Assembly: GCA_947588975.1 (NCBI GenBank)
Contig: CANQAF010000018.1
Coordinates: 1-20,787, forward strand
Origin: an uncultured Bacilli bacterium
GTDB lineage: Bacteria; Bacillota_I; Bacilli_A; RF39; UBA660
Length of the DNA: 20,787 bases
Direction of reading: 5' to 3'
The translations under genes and the position numbers were made by a program. Shown in pieces: positions 7,752 to 16,263 of this stretch (the first letter of the stretch is position 1; each line of letters begins with the position of its first letter). The notes below the pieces were generated by a model. It searched no databases, was not told the DNA's origin, and was given only the letters and a program-made list of their open reading frames with translations.

Positions 7752-8969
7752 TCAATGTTTTGCTTTTTTAAATTTAACTTCCTTTCCTTCTAATAAGGAA
7801 GCATTTTCAATCACTTGGAACCCATATTTTTCTTTTAAAGAATCTATCGTTTTTTCTAACTTTACATCTTGATCTCTTTTTTCTACTATTTCAAATAAAG
7901 ATACTTGATGCATACTTTGGTTAGATAAATGATCTAACCGAATCCCTACCAAACGAATTGGTTCACCTTGCCACATCTCGTCTAACAATTCCTTTGAAGT
8001 TTCATAAATTTCTTTTGTTAAATTTGTAGCATTTTTTAATTTTTTTTGATGAGAATAACTATGAAAATATTGGTCTTTCAACTGTACACATATAACCTGT
8101 GTATATTTATTTTGCCTCCTAAGTTCCAAAGCTACATTATTAGATATAGACTCCAGTACTTGACATAGTTCTACTTTAGAGGATACATCTTTAGGAAGTG
8201 TTGTCGAATTACTAATCCCTTTATTTTCCTCTTTCGTAACAACAACAGGACTTTCATCAATTCCATTCGCAATTTCGATCAAATGTAATGATTGATTTTT
8301 AAAATAAGGATATAATTGATTGACGGAAGATTGTGCCAATATTCCTATTGTATGAATACCTAATTTTTTTAATTTTTCTGTACTCTTTTTACCCACTCCG
8401 AATAGATCTGAAATAGGAAGTGGAAACATCTTATCTTTTACTTCATTTTCCCATAACGTATGAACACGATTCGGTTTTTCAAAATCAGAAGCCATTTTAG
8501 CACATAATTTATTATTAGCAATTCCAATATTTACTGTAAACCCTAATTTAGTATAAATTTCTTCCTTTAACCGATAAGCAAAATCGATAGGATCTCCATA
8601 TAAATGCGCTACTTTGCCATAATCTAAGAAACATTCATCAATGGAAAATATCTCTATATCACAAGTATAATGACTGAGCAATGTAAATAACTGAGCAGAC
8701 ATTTTTTGATACCATAAGTAATTTGGTGGAAACGTACGTAATGCTGGACATTTTTTTCTTGCGCTAAATAGAGTTTCTCCAGTTTGAATACCCATTTTTT
8801 TAGCTGGCATACTCTTTGCTAAAACAACCCCCCTTCTAGTTGTTTCATCCCCACCAATTACTGCATAGCTATTTCTAATATCATACCCAAAACCTTTGTT
8901 GAGTAAATCAATGGCACTCCAAGATAGAAAGGCATTATTCACATCAATATGCATAATGATACGTTCCAT
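7752..8969 (-). CDS. dinB: Y-family DNA polymerase (Pol IV / UmuC-like)
   Basis: Low-fidelity translesion DNA polymerase that copies past damaged bases. Catalytic acidic residues: D9 in HIDVNNAFLSW and D111-E112 in FSIDECFLDYG. F14 occupies the probable steric-gate position. GIANNKLCAKMASDFEKPN (149-167) is the finger/palm signature; helix-hairpin-helix residues follow in LFGVGKKSTEKLKKLGI (189-205). QVSLF (355-359) matches the beta-clamp-binding pentapeptide. At 405 aa it is of normal length. The IDVNNAF form of the first motif differs from classical E. coli DinB and belongs to the subgroup common in Bacillota. The ATG is about 15 bp behind the -10, giving a very short leader, with GGTGAT as ribosome site. 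The LexA box in its promoter makes SOS induction likely. Confidence 0.93.
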   Translation of the reverse strand: MERIIMHIDVNNAFLSWSAIDLLNKGFGYDIRNSYAVIGGDETTRRGVVLAKSMPAKKMGIQTGETLFSARKKCPALRTFPPNYLWYQKMSAQLFTLLSHYTCDIEIFSIDECFLDYGKVAHLYGDPIDFAYRLKEEIYTKLGFTVNIGIANNKLCAKMASDFEKPNRVHTLWENEVKDKMFPLPISDLFGVGKKSTEKLKKLGIHTIGILAQSSVNQLYPYFKNQSLHLIEIANGIDESPVVVTKEENKGISNSTTLPKDVSSKVELCQVLESISNNVALELRRQNKYTQVICVQLKDQYFHSYSHQKKLKNATNLTKEIYETSKELLDEMWQGEPIRLVGIRLDHLSNQSMHQVSLFEIVEKRDQDVKLEKTIDSLKEKYGFQVIENASLLEGKEVKFKKAKH

Positions 8970-8984
8970 AGAATCACCATTATC

Positions 8985-9014
8985 ATTATATCACGAACAA
9001 ATGTTTTTTATCAA
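8985..9014 (-). promoter_or_regulatory. Promoter of dinB
   Basis: Minus strand: -35 TTGATA (9009-9014), 18-bp spacer, extended -10 TGATATAAT (-10 at 8985-8990). The spacer is filled by a LexA-type operator. Confidence 0.8.
8994..9007. promoter_or_regulatory. LexA (DinR) SOS box
   Basis: CGAACAAATGTTTT fits the Bacillus-type consensus CGAACRNRYGTTYC at 13 of 14 positions. It lies exactly between the -35 and -10 of dinB, so a bound repressor would block RNA polymerase. Confidence 0.82.
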
Positions 9015-9036
9015 AAAAGTTGTGAAATTCACAACT
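9013..9036 (-). terminator. Rho-independent terminator after dnaE
   Basis: On the minus strand AGTTGTGA and TCACAACT form a perfect 8-bp stem with a 3-nt loop (9018-9036), followed by a T run. It ends dnaE transcription just before the dinB -35, so the two genes are separately controlled. Confidence 0.8.
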
Positions 9037-9124
9037 ATCACTACTTTTTTCATCTAAATTTGACGAATAACTATTAGAGTTACTATCTCATCTTTACCAC
9101 TTGTCATTTTCTAAAAAGGGCAGA

Positions 9125-12055
9125 TCAAACTACTTGTTTTTCTAATATATTTAGTTGATTAACTACCATTTGATATTTATCAAATCGTCTTTCAATATGA
9201 CCTACCGCTTCTATAATACTTCCTATTGGTACAGTATAATATGTTTGATATACATCAGGAAATAAAACGACATCAATCGTACCACTTTCATCAGAGCATG
9301 TGATAAAACACATCTTTTCCCCTTTTTTAGTTACAATTTCTTTTGCGGAATCCACCATCAAAATAAGAGAAATTGTTTTATCAAAATAAAGGGCAATATC
9401 TTTTAATATCACTTGATTATTTTTTTTGATACGATAATCCATAACTGGATGATTACTAATATAAAATCCAAATACATTATATTCTTGTTGCATTAATTCT
9501 TTTTTAGTGTATTCACTTTTCATTTCCAATTCCGGTTTTATTATATATTCCTCATCTAAATCTTTCATTAACTCTCCATAGTTTAAAATTACATCTAAAT
9601 TTTCAATCAATGTTTTTTTATTGATTGCAAAACTAGAAAAACATCCTGCTTCAATCAAATTCTGTAATACTTTTTTATTCACTATTTTTCGGTTCGTGCG
9701 TTTTACAAAATCATAAATATCTAAAAATGGTCCTGAATTTCTTGCCTCCAAAATATTTTCAACAACTACAATTCCTAAATTTTTAATATTAGTAAGTGGA
9801 AAACGTACTCCATCTTTTTCCACTATATAATCTTTTCCACTTTGATTAATATCTGGAGGTAATATCATAATATGGTTTATACGACATTCATCCATATAAG
9901 CTTTCGTATCCACACTACTTCCAATGACAGAAGAAAGTAAACTTTTCATAAATACATTTGGATAATGAGCTTTTAAATAAGCCATTCTATAAGCAATAAA
10001 AGCATATGCAACAGAATGCGAACGATTAAATCCAAAAGATGCGAATTTTAAAATCAAATTATAAACTGTTTCACTCATTACTTGATCATATCCACGTGCA
10101 ACCGCTTGTTTCATAAATTTGGCTTTCTCTTCCTGTAATACACTCTCTTTTTTCTTACTCATTGCACGTCTTAAAATATCTGCTTCACTATAGGAATATC
10201 CAGCTAGAACACTTGCCACTTGCATAATCTGTTCCTGATAAATTAAAATACCATATGTAGATTTTAAAATAGGAATTAAATTAGGATGGAAATAATCAAT
10301 CGGTTCTGTTCCTTGCTTTCTTTGAATATAGTGATTAATATTATTCATTGGTCCAGGTCTATATAAAGCAATTGCAGCAAAGAGATCTTCAAATGTAGTA
10401 GGTTTAAATTTATATAGAAAATTCATCATACCGGCTGATTCAAATTGAAAAATACCAGTAGTATTAACAGTCGTAAATATTTCTAAAGCCTTGGGATCAT
10501 TTAATGGAATGGTATCAAATGAAATAAAATTACCTTGATGATTAATTTCTTTTATCATAGAAGAAATAGTTGTCAATGTTTTTAATGCTAAAAAATCCAT
10601 TTTAAGTAACCCTTGTTCCTCTAAATACTCCATTGGATAACCTGTTAAATAGGACTGCTCATGTTTCACCAAAGGAATTATTTCATCAAGATTACGATTA
10701 GACATAATAATACCCGCTGCATGAATAGATGTATGACGTTTTAATCCTTCTAGTTTAGATGCCACTTGAAACAATTTTTGATAATCTTGCGAGTCCCTAA
10801 TCCATTCTCTCAATTTGGCATTATTTTTGTAATTTTCACTTAACGATACTTTTGAATCTAATTCTTTACATATACGGTCTATTTGGTTCACTGGTAGCTC
10901 CATAACTCTACCAATATCACGAATGATTTGCTTTGTACCAAGCGTTCCAAATGTAATAATTCCTGCCACTTTCTTATCGCCATATTTGTTTTTACAATAT
11001 TGAATGACTTCTTCTCTTCTATCATCCGCAAAATCGATATCAATATCCGGCATTGTAATACGCTCTGGATTTAAAAAGCGTTCAAATAAAAGATCATATT
11101 GAATTGGATCAATTTCTGTAATTCCAAGCACATATGAAACCAAAGAACCCGCAGCACTTCCTCTTCCAGGGCCTACCAAAATTTGATGTTCTTTGGCATA
11201 CTTTACATAATCCCATACAACCAGAAAATAGTTACAAAATCCCATTTTTTGAATAATGTCTAATTCATATCTTAGACGGTCTACATATATACGTGCTACA
11301 CGATCTTTAAAACGTTTGCGCATTCCTTCCATACATAATTGTTTTAGATATTGATAACTATTTAATCCATCTGGACATGGATAAATTGGTAATAAATCAT
11401 TATGAATTTCAATTTTTAAATTACACAAATTGTCAAACTCTTGAAAACTATCTAAAAAGCTTTTGTCAAGTTCATCTGGCAATTTTAAATACCCTTGATG
11501 ATATTGTTCTACTTCATGTATAGTTTTCCCTTCTTTAATAGCTTCTAAATAAGAAAGGTATTCTAAATCAGTTTTTTCTAGACATAAAGTTTCATCAATA
11601 TAAATTAAATGGGAACCTTTTAATTGACTCTTTTCTTCCTTTGTACTATATCCTACAAAAGTGTCTTTAAATATTTTTGAGCAATCTGAATACAATTCCT
11701 TACTACTTACTGGTACAATACATAATAATCCCTCACTATGAAGTATTAAATCTTGAATCGTAATTTCTCGCTCGCTTTGAATTGTGGAAAGTTGAATTAG
11801 ACTTTGATATCCAATATAATTTTTACAATATAAAAGGATTTTATTTTTATTTATATACACTTCTAATCCTATAATAGGTTTTATATTTTCTTGGTTACAT
11901 GCTTTATAAAATTCATATGCTCCATATAGATTATCATCAGTAATGGCAAGCGTATGTAGTCCATGTTGTTTTGCATAAGAAATTAAATCTTTGATGCGAA
12001 TCATACTTTTTAGTAATGAATTTTCAGTTTTTACATAAAGTGGTATATAATTCAT
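9125..12055 (-). CDS. dnaE: DNA polymerase III alpha subunit, DnaE type
   Basis: Replicative C-family DNA polymerase. From the N-terminus: PHP domain (LAITDDNLYGAYEFYKACN, IKPIIGLEVYI), then the polymerase core with GPGRGSAAGSLVSYVLGI and PDIDIDFADDRREEV (catalytic Asp residues). Fingers motifs (ALYRPGPM, RRAMSKKK, FGFNRSHSVAYAFIAYRMAYLKAHYP), a helix-hairpin-helix region and a C-terminal OB fold (GTIDVVLFPDVYQ) follow. The PHP metal-binding HxHSEYS motif is replaced by YVKTENS, and the TDHG His by Asp, so the PHP site should not bind metal. Start: an ATG at 12079 opens the same frame eight codons earlier, but AAAGGAAGG lies inside those codons at the right distance from the ATG at 12053-12055. 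I prefer the latter (976 aa). Shorter than E. coli DnaE (1160 aa). Divergent from rpmB. Confidence 0.94.
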   Translation of the reverse strand: MNYIPLYVKTENSLLKSMIRIKDLISYAKQHGLHTLAITDDNLYGAYEFYKACNQENIKPIIGLEVYINKNKILLYCKNYIGYQSLIQLSTIQSEREITIQDLILHSEGLLCIVPVSSKELYSDCSKIFKDTFVGYSTKEEKSQLKGSHLIYIDETLCLEKTDLEYLSYLEAIKEGKTIHEVEQYHQGYLKLPDELDKSFLDSFQEFDNLCNLKIEIHNDLLPIYPCPDGLNSYQYLKQLCMEGMRKRFKDRVARIYVDRLRYELDIIQKMGFCNYFLVVWDYVKYAKEHQILVGPGRGSAAGSLVSYVLGITEIDPIQYDLLFERFLNPERITMPDIDIDFADDRREEVIQYCKNKYGDKKVAGIITFGTLGTKQIIRDIGRVMELPVNQIDRICKELDSKVSLSENYKNNAKLREWIRDSQDYQKLFQVASKLEGLKRHTSIHAAGIIMSNRNLDEIIPLVKHEQSYLTGYPMEYLEEQGLLKMDFLALKTLTTISSMIKEINHQGNFISFDTIPLNDPKALEIFTTVNTTGIFQFESAGMMNFLYKFKPTTFEDLFAAIALYRPGPMNNINHYIQRKQGTEPIDYFHPNLIPILKSTYGILIYQEQIMQVASVLAGYSYSEADILRRAMSKKKESVLQEEKAKFMKQAVARGYDQVMSETVYNLILKFASFGFNRSHSVAYAFIAYRMAYLKAHYPNVFMKSLLSSVIGSSVDTKAYMDECRINHIMILPPDINQSGKDYIVEKDGVRFPLTNIKNLGIVVVENILEARNSGPFLDIYDFVKRTNRKIVNKKVLQNLIEAGCFSSFAINKKTLIENLDVILNYGELMKDLDEEYIIKPELEMKSEYTKKELMQQEYNVFGFYISNHPVMDYRIKKNNQVILKDIALYFDKTISLILMVDSAKEIVTKKGEKMCFITCSDESGTIDVVLFPDVYQTYYTVPIGSIIEAVGHIERRFDKYQMVVNQLNILEKQVV

Positions 12056-12124
12056 AATCCAGACCTTCCTTTCATTCATTTTACTATAAATTCCTATTTT
12101 TTAAAAGTTTTTACGAATAAATAT

Positions 12125-12153
12125 TTGACTTATTTGATATATTATGGTAAAGT
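12125..12153 (+). promoter_or_regulatory. Promoter of rpmB
   Basis: -35 TTGACT (12125-12130), 17-bp spacer, -10 TAAAGT (12148-12153) preceded by TGG, an extended -10 form. It drives the only plus-strand protein gene here. Confidence 0.65.
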
Positions 12154-12198
12154 TATAAAGCAAAGAAAAAAAACTCAAGTATAAGGAGGTTATAGATT

Positions 12199-12393
12199 AT
12201 GGCTCGTAAAATTACAAGTAAAAAACCTTTATTTGGTAATAGAAGATCTCATTCATTAAGAGCAACTAAGCATGCGCAAAAACCAAATCTACAAAAAGTC
12301 ACTTTAGATAATGGTGAAAAAATTATAATGAGCGCTAGAGAATTAAGAACTTTAAATAAAATGACCAAAGTTACTGAAGAAGTTTCTGAATAA
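12199..12393 (+). CDS. rpmB: 50S ribosomal protein L28
   Basis: A 64-aa basic protein of the large ribosomal subunit. L28 signatures: the MARKITSKKPLFGNRRSHSL start (compare the family's FGNxRSHAxN), KPNLQKVTL in the middle and MSARELRTL near the end. It lacks the Cys found near the N-terminus of zinc-binding L28 forms, so it is a Cys-free version. Strong AAGGAGG (12183-12189) ten bases before the ATG. It is a single-gene unit with its own promoter and terminator. The acidic tail (TEEVSE) extends slightly past the usual ending. Confidence 0.95.
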   Translation: MARKITSKKPLFGNRRSHSLRATKHAQKPNLQKVTLDNGEKIIMSARELRTLNKMTKVTEEVSE

Positions 12394-12416
12394 AAATGCC
12401 AATTGGGCATTTTTTT
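12392..12416 (+). terminator. Rho-independent terminator after rpmB
   Basis: AAAAATGCC (12392-12400) and GGCATTTTT (12406-12414) form the stem with loop AATTG, followed by T residues. The stem starts inside the stop codon region of rpmB. Confidence 0.9.
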
Positions 12417-12423
12417 ATATATA

Positions 12424-12450
12424 AGAAAAAAAGTTCTATATGAACTTTCT
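12424..12450 (-). terminator. Rho-independent terminator, minus strand
   Basis: AAAGTTC (12430-12436) and GAACTTT (12442-12448) pair around a 5-nt loop. On the minus strand a run of seven T follows. It can end transcripts from yihY and the structured stretch between them. Confidence 0.8.
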
Positions 12451-12603
12451 TTCCAGATGTATGTTATGAAAGGAGATTTCCATTACCAATTCAAATAATA
12501 CTTGTTAGTTCACAGTAAAACTATCATCCGGTACTACAAGTAGTCTGCTATAGACACATGCTGGTAATCTGACATGTATCTAGTCATAGTATATCCTTAT
12601 ACT
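12449..12603 (-). ncRNA. Hairpin-rich 3' stretch, candidate structured RNA
   Basis: No gene fits here. Short stems follow one another: AGTATA/TATACT (12588-12603), GATACATG/CATGTGTC with one U-G pair possible only in the minus RNA (12553-12580), GTCT/AGAC (12543-12555), ACTAC/GTAGT (12533-12544) and TAGTT/AACTA (12506-12523). ATTACCA (12482-12488) and TGGTAAT (12562-12568) can close the whole middle part. A T-tailed terminator ends the minus transcript at ~12424. It could be a small RNA or just the 3' UTR of yihY. No known RNA family is recognised and no clear own promoter is seen. Confidence 0.35.
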
Positions 12604-13436
12604 TAATTTTTATTTGGTAATTCTTCTTCCAAATAATGGTATGAACTTGTATTAATTGCAATTCCAATTACAAAAATATATGAAATGATATAAATCCAAA
12701 TCATTAATACCGCCAAACCAGAAAAGCCACCATAAAATAAGTTATAATGAGCAATATTATTCGCATAATAAGAATAAATACCAGTTGTTAAAATCCATCC
12801 TATTGTTGTAAATATTGCACCTTTATTTACATATTTACTTGAAATTTTACGATCAGGTGCCATTGTATATAACAATTTAATAAACCAAAAGACAATAATA
12901 AATGCTACTGGCCATTTTAATAATATAAAAATGGAATATACTTTATTTGCGAAGTGTATAAATACAGGAAGAGCTAATATTGATTTTAAAATAATATTAC
13001 CAAATGCAAGAAAAACTAAAATAAACAGAAAAAGGAATATTAGGATAATTGTAAGAAAAAGTGCTTTAATCCTTCTTTTCAAATATGTTTCATTTTTAAT
13101 TTGATATAAAGTATTAGATGCGACAATGATAGAATGTGCACCATTGGATGCCACTATAAAGCCAATTGCAAAATAACCTACTAAATTTCCTGGGTTTGTT
13201 GTACTTGCTAAGAATGATTCAAAAATAATGTCTACCTCTTTAGGAATCATTCCACTTACACTACTTATAACGTCATTTAAAGAAATGGAACATAAAGAGC
13301 AAATTAAACCAACCAAAATTAAAATAGGCACAACTGATAGTAAAAGGAAAAAAGCTAAATTTCCAGGTAAAATACGCATTTCTTCACGTCGAATTATTTG
13401 CATTAACTTTTGTAAATATCTTTTCACTTGATTCAT
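12603..13436 (-). CDS. YihY/BrkB family membrane protein
   Basis: 277-aa polytopic inner-membrane protein with about six TM segments (near 25-47, 85-108, 125-150, 165-188, 205-225, 235-262). Family features are the N-terminal amphipathic stretch leading into LPGNLAFFLLLSVVPILIL, the ASNGAHSIIVASNTLY segment, LYTMAPDRKISSKYVNKGAIF and the Tyr-rich GIYSYYANNIAHYNLFYGG before the last helix. The family's function is unsettled (formerly called RNase BN, wrongly; also proposed as transporters). Ends with a charged tail. Preceded by an extended -10 and AAGGTTGTGAG as ribosome site. Stands alone between terminators. Confidence 0.88.
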   Translation of the reverse strand: MNQVKRYLQKLMQIIRREEMRILPGNLAFFLLLSVVPILILVGLICSLCSISLNDVISSVSGMIPKEVDIIFESFLASTTNPGNLVGYFAIGFIVASNGAHSIIVASNTLYQIKNETYLKRRIKALFLTIILIFLFLFILVFLAFGNIILKSILALPVFIHFANKVYSIFILLKWPVAFIIVFWFIKLLYTMAPDRKISSKYVNKGAIFTTIGWILTTGIYSYYANNIAHYNLFYGGFSGLAVLMIWIYIISYIFVIGIAINTSSYHYLEEELPNKN

Positions 13437-13458
13437 TGTCTCACAACCTTATAGTATT

Positions 13459-13467
13459 ATTATATCA
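13459..13467 (-). promoter_or_regulatory. Extended -10 promoter of yihY-like gene
   Basis: TGATATAAT on the minus strand, about 22 bp before the ATG. The -35 position (TTCATG) is weak. Confidence 0.55.
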
Positions 13468-13550
13468 CAATTTTATAAAGGCATGAATAATTGAACTCAA
13501 AATATATCTATACTTTAATTAACATTTTTAGATAAACTCTACACATACTT

Positions 13551-13579
13551 AAAAAGAAGCAATTAATTATTTGCTTCTT
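13551..13579 (-). terminator. Terminator overlapping the end of the GGDEF gene
   Basis: AAGAAGCAA (minus, 13571-13579) is made of the last sense codons and pairs with TTGCTTCTT (13554-13562), followed by T residues. The stop codon sits in the loop. Confidence 0.8.
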
Positions 13580-15611
13580 CTTTATTATTCCTCATATCTA
13601 ATGTAGCTTCATTAATTGCATCATCTACTGTTTTTATTGCATCTTGAATCATACTATAGCCAATAGCAGCACCAAATCCATGAGCAATTTCCTTAAATTC
13701 TTTACTCAATTTACGAATATATGCAACAACTTGTTTTTCTTCATATTCCACCATATAAATTAAAAACTCATTCCCATTCGTACGGATAATTTCACTATTT
13801 TCTAATTGATTATGAATTAAAATATTTGCTGCTTCGCGAATGACATTATCTCCTTCTTCATGGCCGTAATTATCATTGATGTATGCAACGTTATTTAAGT
13901 CTACAATAATAATTGTTTGTGGATAAATTTCGCTTTCATCCCATTTTTGGATATTATCATTTAAATAATTTCTATTTTTTAGTGATGTTAACATATCAAT
14001 ATATCTTAATTTATTTTCTTTGCTAATAGATGTCACTTTATTTTGATATTTTACATGTCGTTTTTTACCTAGTGTAATAAATCCAACTATCAAAATTATA
14101 ATGATTACTATAGCAGTCATTATAATTTTTGTATAGTTTTCTATCTTATCAACAAACATACTATAGTTAATTTCATTTTTAAATGTTGCCTCATCAATAA
14201 ATGATAGATAAAAATCAAAGTATCTAGCGAAAACATTATTATCATTAATATCCCTAATAATAAAGTTATATGATTGATTTAACGGGAATATATAATCCAC
14301 TCTATATTTTTTAAAAGCATCATGTACATATGTATAATATGTATCTTGATCTACAACAACTATACTTTCTTTATCTAAGTTATTTATCAATTCTTGGACA
14401 TTATCGAATGTTTCTATAGTAGCTTCATTACTAGATAACATGTCACTAATATAGCTATTTTTTAATGTCATTACTTTTTTCCCTCTCAATGATGCAAGTG
14501 AGTGAATTGTTTCATTTGTATCAATGTGAGAAAGTATTACAATTTGCTCATCATAAGCAGATACTGTTTTATAAATATCCAATGCATATTCATTTTGATT
14601 GGTTGTATTCATAAAAAAGTCAATTTTATTGGCATTAAAATCTTCTAATAGTTTGTCCATAGATGAATATTGTTTAAAACTAATTTCAATGTCTGCAAGA
14701 TGAGAAAATTGTTTCATAATTTCATTATTTATACCTGTTAAATGATTATTAACAAGTGCATTATATGGTGCATAACTAATAAAGCCAAATTGATACCTTT
14801 TGCTTTTAAATTGTGCTACATTTTCTTCATAAATTTCATTAAACTTAAAGTAACTTTTAGAAAAATATGTGTTATAAGTTTGTTGATAATTTTCTTGACT
14901 CCATTTTTTATAATATTTTTTGATAATTGTGTTTAATCTTTTATTATCGCCAAGACGTAAAACTAAATTTTGATGCATTTCTGTAATTTGATATATAATA
15001 TTCAAATGCTTATTAGCAAGTTCCTCCATATATACAGTTTTTGGTAACACTACCCCGCTAATTGTTGCATCATCCTTTTCTACCTCATCCAGTAACTTCT
15101 CTGCATTAGAATATGTTTTATAGCTAATATTTGGATTTGCACGTAGATAGAAACTAACAGATTCTAAGTCATCTTCCAATACACCAACAGTCATTTGCGG
15201 TATATCTTGTAAACGATTATATTTTGTTTGACTTCCAGATAAAATTGCATAATTATCTTGGTAAATTAAAATATCATTATCATTTTGTTCATTAGTATAG
15301 ACAAATGCGTACGTAGCTGGAATTTTACCTGAAATATTATAGGATAATTTATTAAACTCTAATCCAGTTACAGTCTCAAGAGAATCAACAAAGTCAAATA
15401 ATAGACCTTCTCCATTATAATTGAAAATTGGAATTTTATTAATCATTCCTAAATCAATAATCTCATTTTTATTTTCTTCAATCCATTGTTTTTCTAATAT
15501 TGTGAGTGTAGTATTTTTATCTTGGCGTGTTAATATGTAATAGACACTACCACTTAATAATGTAGCAATAATGAGGGAAACTATAATAATTATTATTTTT
15601 TTCTTTTTCAT
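13563..15611 (-). CDS. Membrane sensor: two substrate-binding-like domains plus degenerate GGDEF
   Basis: 682 aa. TM1 (6-27) anchors a long external part made of two type-2 periplasmic-binding-like domains (~35-250 and ~265-475; the second has FGFISYAPYNALV and LASLRGKKVMTLKNSY typical of that fold). TM2 (496-514) leads into a cytoplasmic GGDEF-fold domain (~535-675) with MLTSLKNRNYL, IIIVDLNNVAYINDNYGHEEGD (metal-site D571 kept) and the signature block RTNGNEFLIY. There the GGDEF motif is NGNEF (612-616), with Asn in place of the third-position Asp/Glu, and no RxxD inhibitory site precedes it. It may bind a nucleotide or act as a scaffold rather than make c-di-GMP. It is second in an operon: its ribosome site AGGAG overlaps the stop of the upstream gene, 9 bp away. 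Confidence 0.88.
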   Translation of the reverse strand: MKKKKIIIIIVSLIIATLLSGSVYYILTRQDKNTTLTILEKQWIEENKNEIIDLGMINKIPIFNYNGEGLLFDFVDSLETVTGLEFNKLSYNISGKIPATYAFVYTNEQNDNDILIYQDNYAILSGSQTKYNRLQDIPQMTVGVLEDDLESVSFYLRANPNISYKTYSNAEKLLDEVEKDDATISGVVLPKTVYMEELANKHLNIIYQITEMHQNLVLRLGDNKRLNTIIKKYYKKWSQENYQQTYNTYFSKSYFKFNEIYEENVAQFKSKRYQFGFISYAPYNALVNNHLTGINNEIMKQFSHLADIEISFKQYSSMDKLLEDFNANKIDFFMNTTNQNEYALDIYKTVSAYDEQIVILSHIDTNETIHSLASLRGKKVMTLKNSYISDMLSSNEATIETFDNVQELINNLDKESIVVVDQDTYYTYVHDAFKKYRVDYIFPLNQSYNFIIRDINDNNVFARYFDFYLSFIDEATFKNEINYSMFVDKIENYTKIIMTAIVIIIILIVGFITLGKKRHVKYQNKVTSISKENKLRYIDMLTSLKNRNYLNDNIQKWDESEIYPQTIIIVDLNNVAYINDNYGHEEGDNVIREAANILIHNQLENSEIIRTNGNEFLIYMVEYEEKQVVAYIRKLSKEFKEIAHGFGAAIGYSMIQDAIKTVDDAINEATLDMRNNKEEANN

Positions 15612-15620
15612 ATTGTTTCA

Positions 15621-16070
15621 CTACTCCTGTTTCCATACATATGTTTCTGCTGTCTTGTGTTTAGCCCCCATGATTGGATAAATTTCACTTTCAGAATTGC
15701 ACACAAAGATAATTTGAAAATCATAGTAAGATTTTTCTTCATCTGTAAAATACTCTAATGTCGTATTAGCATATTGAACTGCTTGTTCTTTTAAGAAATC
15801 AGCAGATACCGTAACATTAATATAAACAATTCTACCTTGAGTATGATAACTTACAGACTCTATGCCTACGAATTCTTGTGCACGTGCTATCATATCGTTC
15901 ATACGATTTTCATCAATTGAATATTTTTCGATATCATCTAAACGATTTCCATATAAATTCTTTTTAGAATCTGGTGATAATCTAAAATAAAGAAGCACTC
16001 CCATAATTATAATCAAAAATATAATTCCTAAAGTAATCCATAATCTTTTATGCGATTTAAAAAATTTCAT
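15621..16070 (-). CDS. Single-TM anchored protein, operon partner of the GGDEF sensor
   Basis: 149-aa protein not recognised. A basic N-terminus (MKFFKSHKRLW) and one TM (about 12-33) place the rest outside the cell. The C-terminal ~90 residues alternate strands and helices (ARAQEFVGIESVSYHTQGR, IVYINVTVS, YDFQIIFVCN), like a compact alpha/beta domain. Start choice: a GTG at 16080-16082 opens the frame four codons earlier but overlaps the AGGAG site (16082-16086); the ATG at 16068-16070 is correctly spaced. It has a near-ideal promoter and precedes the sensor gene by 9 bp, so it may act with the sensor outside the membrane. That role is inference. Confidence 0.8.
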   Translation of the reverse strand: MKFFKSHKRLWITLGIIFLIIIMGVLLYFRLSPDSKKNLYGNRLDDIEKYSIDENRMNDMIARAQEFVGIESVSYHTQGRIVYINVTVSADFLKEQAVQYANTTLEYFTDEEKSYYDFQIIFVCNSESEIYPIMGAKHKTAETYVWKQE

Positions 16071-16095
16071 ATTTATTTTCACTCCTATATTTTAT

Positions 16096-16124
16096 ATTAT
16101 ACTATATGTTTACACTTTTTTCAA
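16096..16124 (-). promoter_or_regulatory. Promoter of the sensor operon
   Basis: Minus strand: -35 TTGAAA (16119-16124), 17-bp spacer, -10 TATAAT (16096-16101). It is followed by AGGAGT and the ATG at 16070. Confidence 0.8.
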
Positions 16125-16263
16125 TTTAATTATGTTTCTTTTATAAGTATTCATGAATATTATAATTTCTCATTATTTTTAAATTCTTTAAAATTGAGAA
16201 TATATTTACATTTTTAATCATATACTAAAAAATAAAGAAGCAATGAATTTTTAGAAAAAAATA

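Noticed and set aside
9018..9036. Perfect 19-bp palindrome AGTTGTGA-AAT-TCACAACT as a repressor operator for dinB
   Set aside because: The T run on the minus strand and its place after dnaE fit a terminator better, and a separate LexA box already explains dinB control.
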